This document shows, in pieces, positions 12,120 through 13,073 of a stretch of 13,073 nt of DNA (positions are counted from its first letter, which is position 1; every line of letters starts with the position of its first letter). Under the pieces are notes generated by a model, which searched no databases, had not been told where the DNA came from, and saw only the letters and a list, made by a program, of their open reading frames with translations. Source of the DNA: Gammaproteobacteria bacterium (GTDB lineage Bacteria; Pseudomonadota; Gammaproteobacteria; Pseudomonadales; Porticoccaceae). Position numbers and translations under genes: made by a program. Location: contig JADJET010000016.1 in the NCBI GenBank assembly GCA_016708925.1, forward strand, positions 1-13,073, read 5' to 3'.

Positions 12120-13073
12120 TCATGTCAGCCCCATTACTGATTTGGACAACGAGATGGGCGAGGCGCCCACGCCAGGCTCGGCAATCCGAGACACGAACTC
12201 CTCGAACTTCCCACTGGCACCAGACGGAATGGGTGTTTCCTGGAGCTGCCATGTCCATCGATAGGCATGACCCAGCGCCTGTTCGAGCACCGTTTGCAGG
12301 CGAAGCAATTTCTCAACAGTCGGCGCAGGCGTACACGCCAGCGTGACCGTGATGGCATCAATAGCGGTCTGCTCGAACTGATACTGCCTCAAGTGCGGAA
12401 GGACCTCCAGCATCCGCTGGGTCTCCAGCACTGGCCAGAAGTGCTTACCTGCGGGGCTCACGGCCATATTGCGAGTTCGGCCCACAACCCGGCGCAGGGT
12501 GGTCAGGCCCCGGCCGCAAGAACAGGGCGGCCCCACCTCGGCCCAGTCGCGCAGCGCATAGCGGATCAGGGGCATCGCGAAGTTGTGCAGATCGGTCACC
12601 ACCACTTGACCGATCTCGCCTTCCCGGCAGGGCTGCCCCTGTTCATCGAGCACTTCCACCAGCAAGTGTTCGGATTGCACATGCAGCAGGCCGCTCTCTG
12701 GGCATTGCAGGGCGATGACACCGACCTCCTGCGCGCTGTAGAGATCGGTCAGGGGCACGCCCAAGGCGTGCTGGCACCGCTCGCGCAGGGCCGCAGTGAC
12801 CGTGCCGCTGACGGTGCGCACCTCGCGCAGGCGCGGCAGGGTGACGCCCTCGTGGCGCATGCGCGTCAGCAAAGCATCCAGGTTGGCCGGATAGGTGAGC
12901 AGGATGTCCGGATCGACACCTTGTAGCCAGCGCGATTGGGCCTCCACATCGGTCGAGATCGGCAGGTGCCAGGCCGGGCCGCTCCTTAAAACTCCGCCCC
13001 ATCGCTCCGGCTTGGTTGTATCCACCGGCTGCGGAAACTGGCGGATGATGGCCATCGTCGCCGAGAAGTCGCG
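12120..13073 (-). CDS. Phenylacetate-CoA ligase-like adenylate-forming enzyme (5' end outside window)
   Basis: A cytoplasmic adenylate-forming enzyme of the PaaK/CapK-related group, which activates an aryl or other carboxylic acid with ATP. The frame is open to the window edge; RDFSAT precedes the Met at 13055 and fits the middle of the family, so that Met is internal and roughly the first quarter to third is missing. From that Met, the motifs in order are DPDILLTYPANLDALL, YSAQEVGVIALQCP (106-119), GEIGQVVVTDLHNFAMPLIR (146-165), CSCGRG (178-183) and GRTRNM (192-197). The hinge and C-terminal subdomain follow, ending at a TGA. GASGKFEEFVSRI near the end holds the probable catalytic Lys. True phenylacetate-CoA ligase, or an enzyme acting in capsule or natural-product pathways, cannot be separated here. 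It lies directly beside the element scar, so it may be cargo or an unrelated host gene. Confidence 0.85.
   Translation of the reverse strand, partial: RDFSATMAIIRQFPQPVDTTKPERWGGVLRSGPAWHLPISTDVEAQSRWLQGVDPDILLTYPANLDALLTRMRHEGVTLPRLREVRTVSGTVTAALRERCQHALGVPLTDLYSAQEVGVIALQCPESGLLHVQSEHLLVEVLDEQGQPCREGEIGQVVVTDLHNFAMPLIRYALRDWAEVGPPCSCGRGLTTLRRVVGRTRNMAVSPAGKHFWPVLETQRMLEVLPHLRQYQFEQTAIDAITVTLACTPAPTVEKLLRLQTVLEQALGHAYRWTWQLQETPIPSGASGKFEEFVSRIAEPGVGASPISLSKSVMGLT

Noticed and set aside
12267..12926. Plus-strand open frame opposite the phenylacetate-CoA ligase-like gene.
   Set aside because: The ligase motifs on the minus strand are clear; the plus frame has no domain.
1..13073. CRISPR arrays, tRNA or rRNA genes, insertion sequences and prophage genes.
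   Set aside because: No regularly spaced repeats, cloverleaf-like sequence, transposase motif or phage structural gene was seen on either strand.

Overview
The window looks like chromosomal DNA of a GC-rich proteobacterium, most likely a gammaproteobacterium. This is inferred from gene content (HtpX, amphi-Trp protein, FabV, DUF2789, DUF2130, PrlF/YhaV, remnants of an ICEclc/PAGI-type conjugative element), not from any rRNA or marker gene. TGA is an ordinary stop here, since most genes end with it.

Positions 1-2556 hold a co-directional + strand run: the 3' end of htpX (membrane metalloprotease), a small zf-TFIIB zinc protein, an amphi-Trp protein, a YkvA/DUF1232 membrane protein cut short by an in-frame TGA, and a TerC-family transporter. 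Positions 2557-3304 contain no intact gene, only a minus-strand fragment of the N-terminus of indolepyruvate ferredoxin oxidoreductase. At 3305-5102 there follow a CaxA-type calcium/sodium antiporter and a GDT1/UPF0016 transporter. With TerC, this gives three predicted divalent-cation exporters (Ca2+/Mn2+) within 3.6 kb.

Positions 5286-6599 encode a DUF2130 protein: a zinc-knuckle-like N-terminus, a long coiled coil and a C-terminal domain with PD-(D/E)XK-like residues. A secreted DUF4124 protein (minus strand) is divergent from fabV, an enoyl-ACP reductase with its catalytic Tyr235/Lys244 pair intact. fabV is followed by an MBL-fold hydrolase with a LACTB2-like layout and a DUF2789 protein.

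From about 10.17 to 12.05 kb lies the scar of an integrative conjugative element. It has a frameshifted DUF3742 gene and a MobH (TraI_2) relaxase gene reduced to two short segments fused by an internal deletion. Between them is a complete, intact-looking PrlF-YhaV toxin-antitoxin operon with a near-perfect palindrome in its promoter. A run of G-tracts and inverted repeats precedes the relaxase remnant. The window ends inside a minus-strand phenylacetate-CoA ligase-like gene whose 5' end is off the edge.

The most striking features are the toxin-antitoxin pair surviving in a decayed element, the microhomology-marked relaxase deletion, the Trp-to-stop change in the YkvA gene and the clustering of cation exporters.
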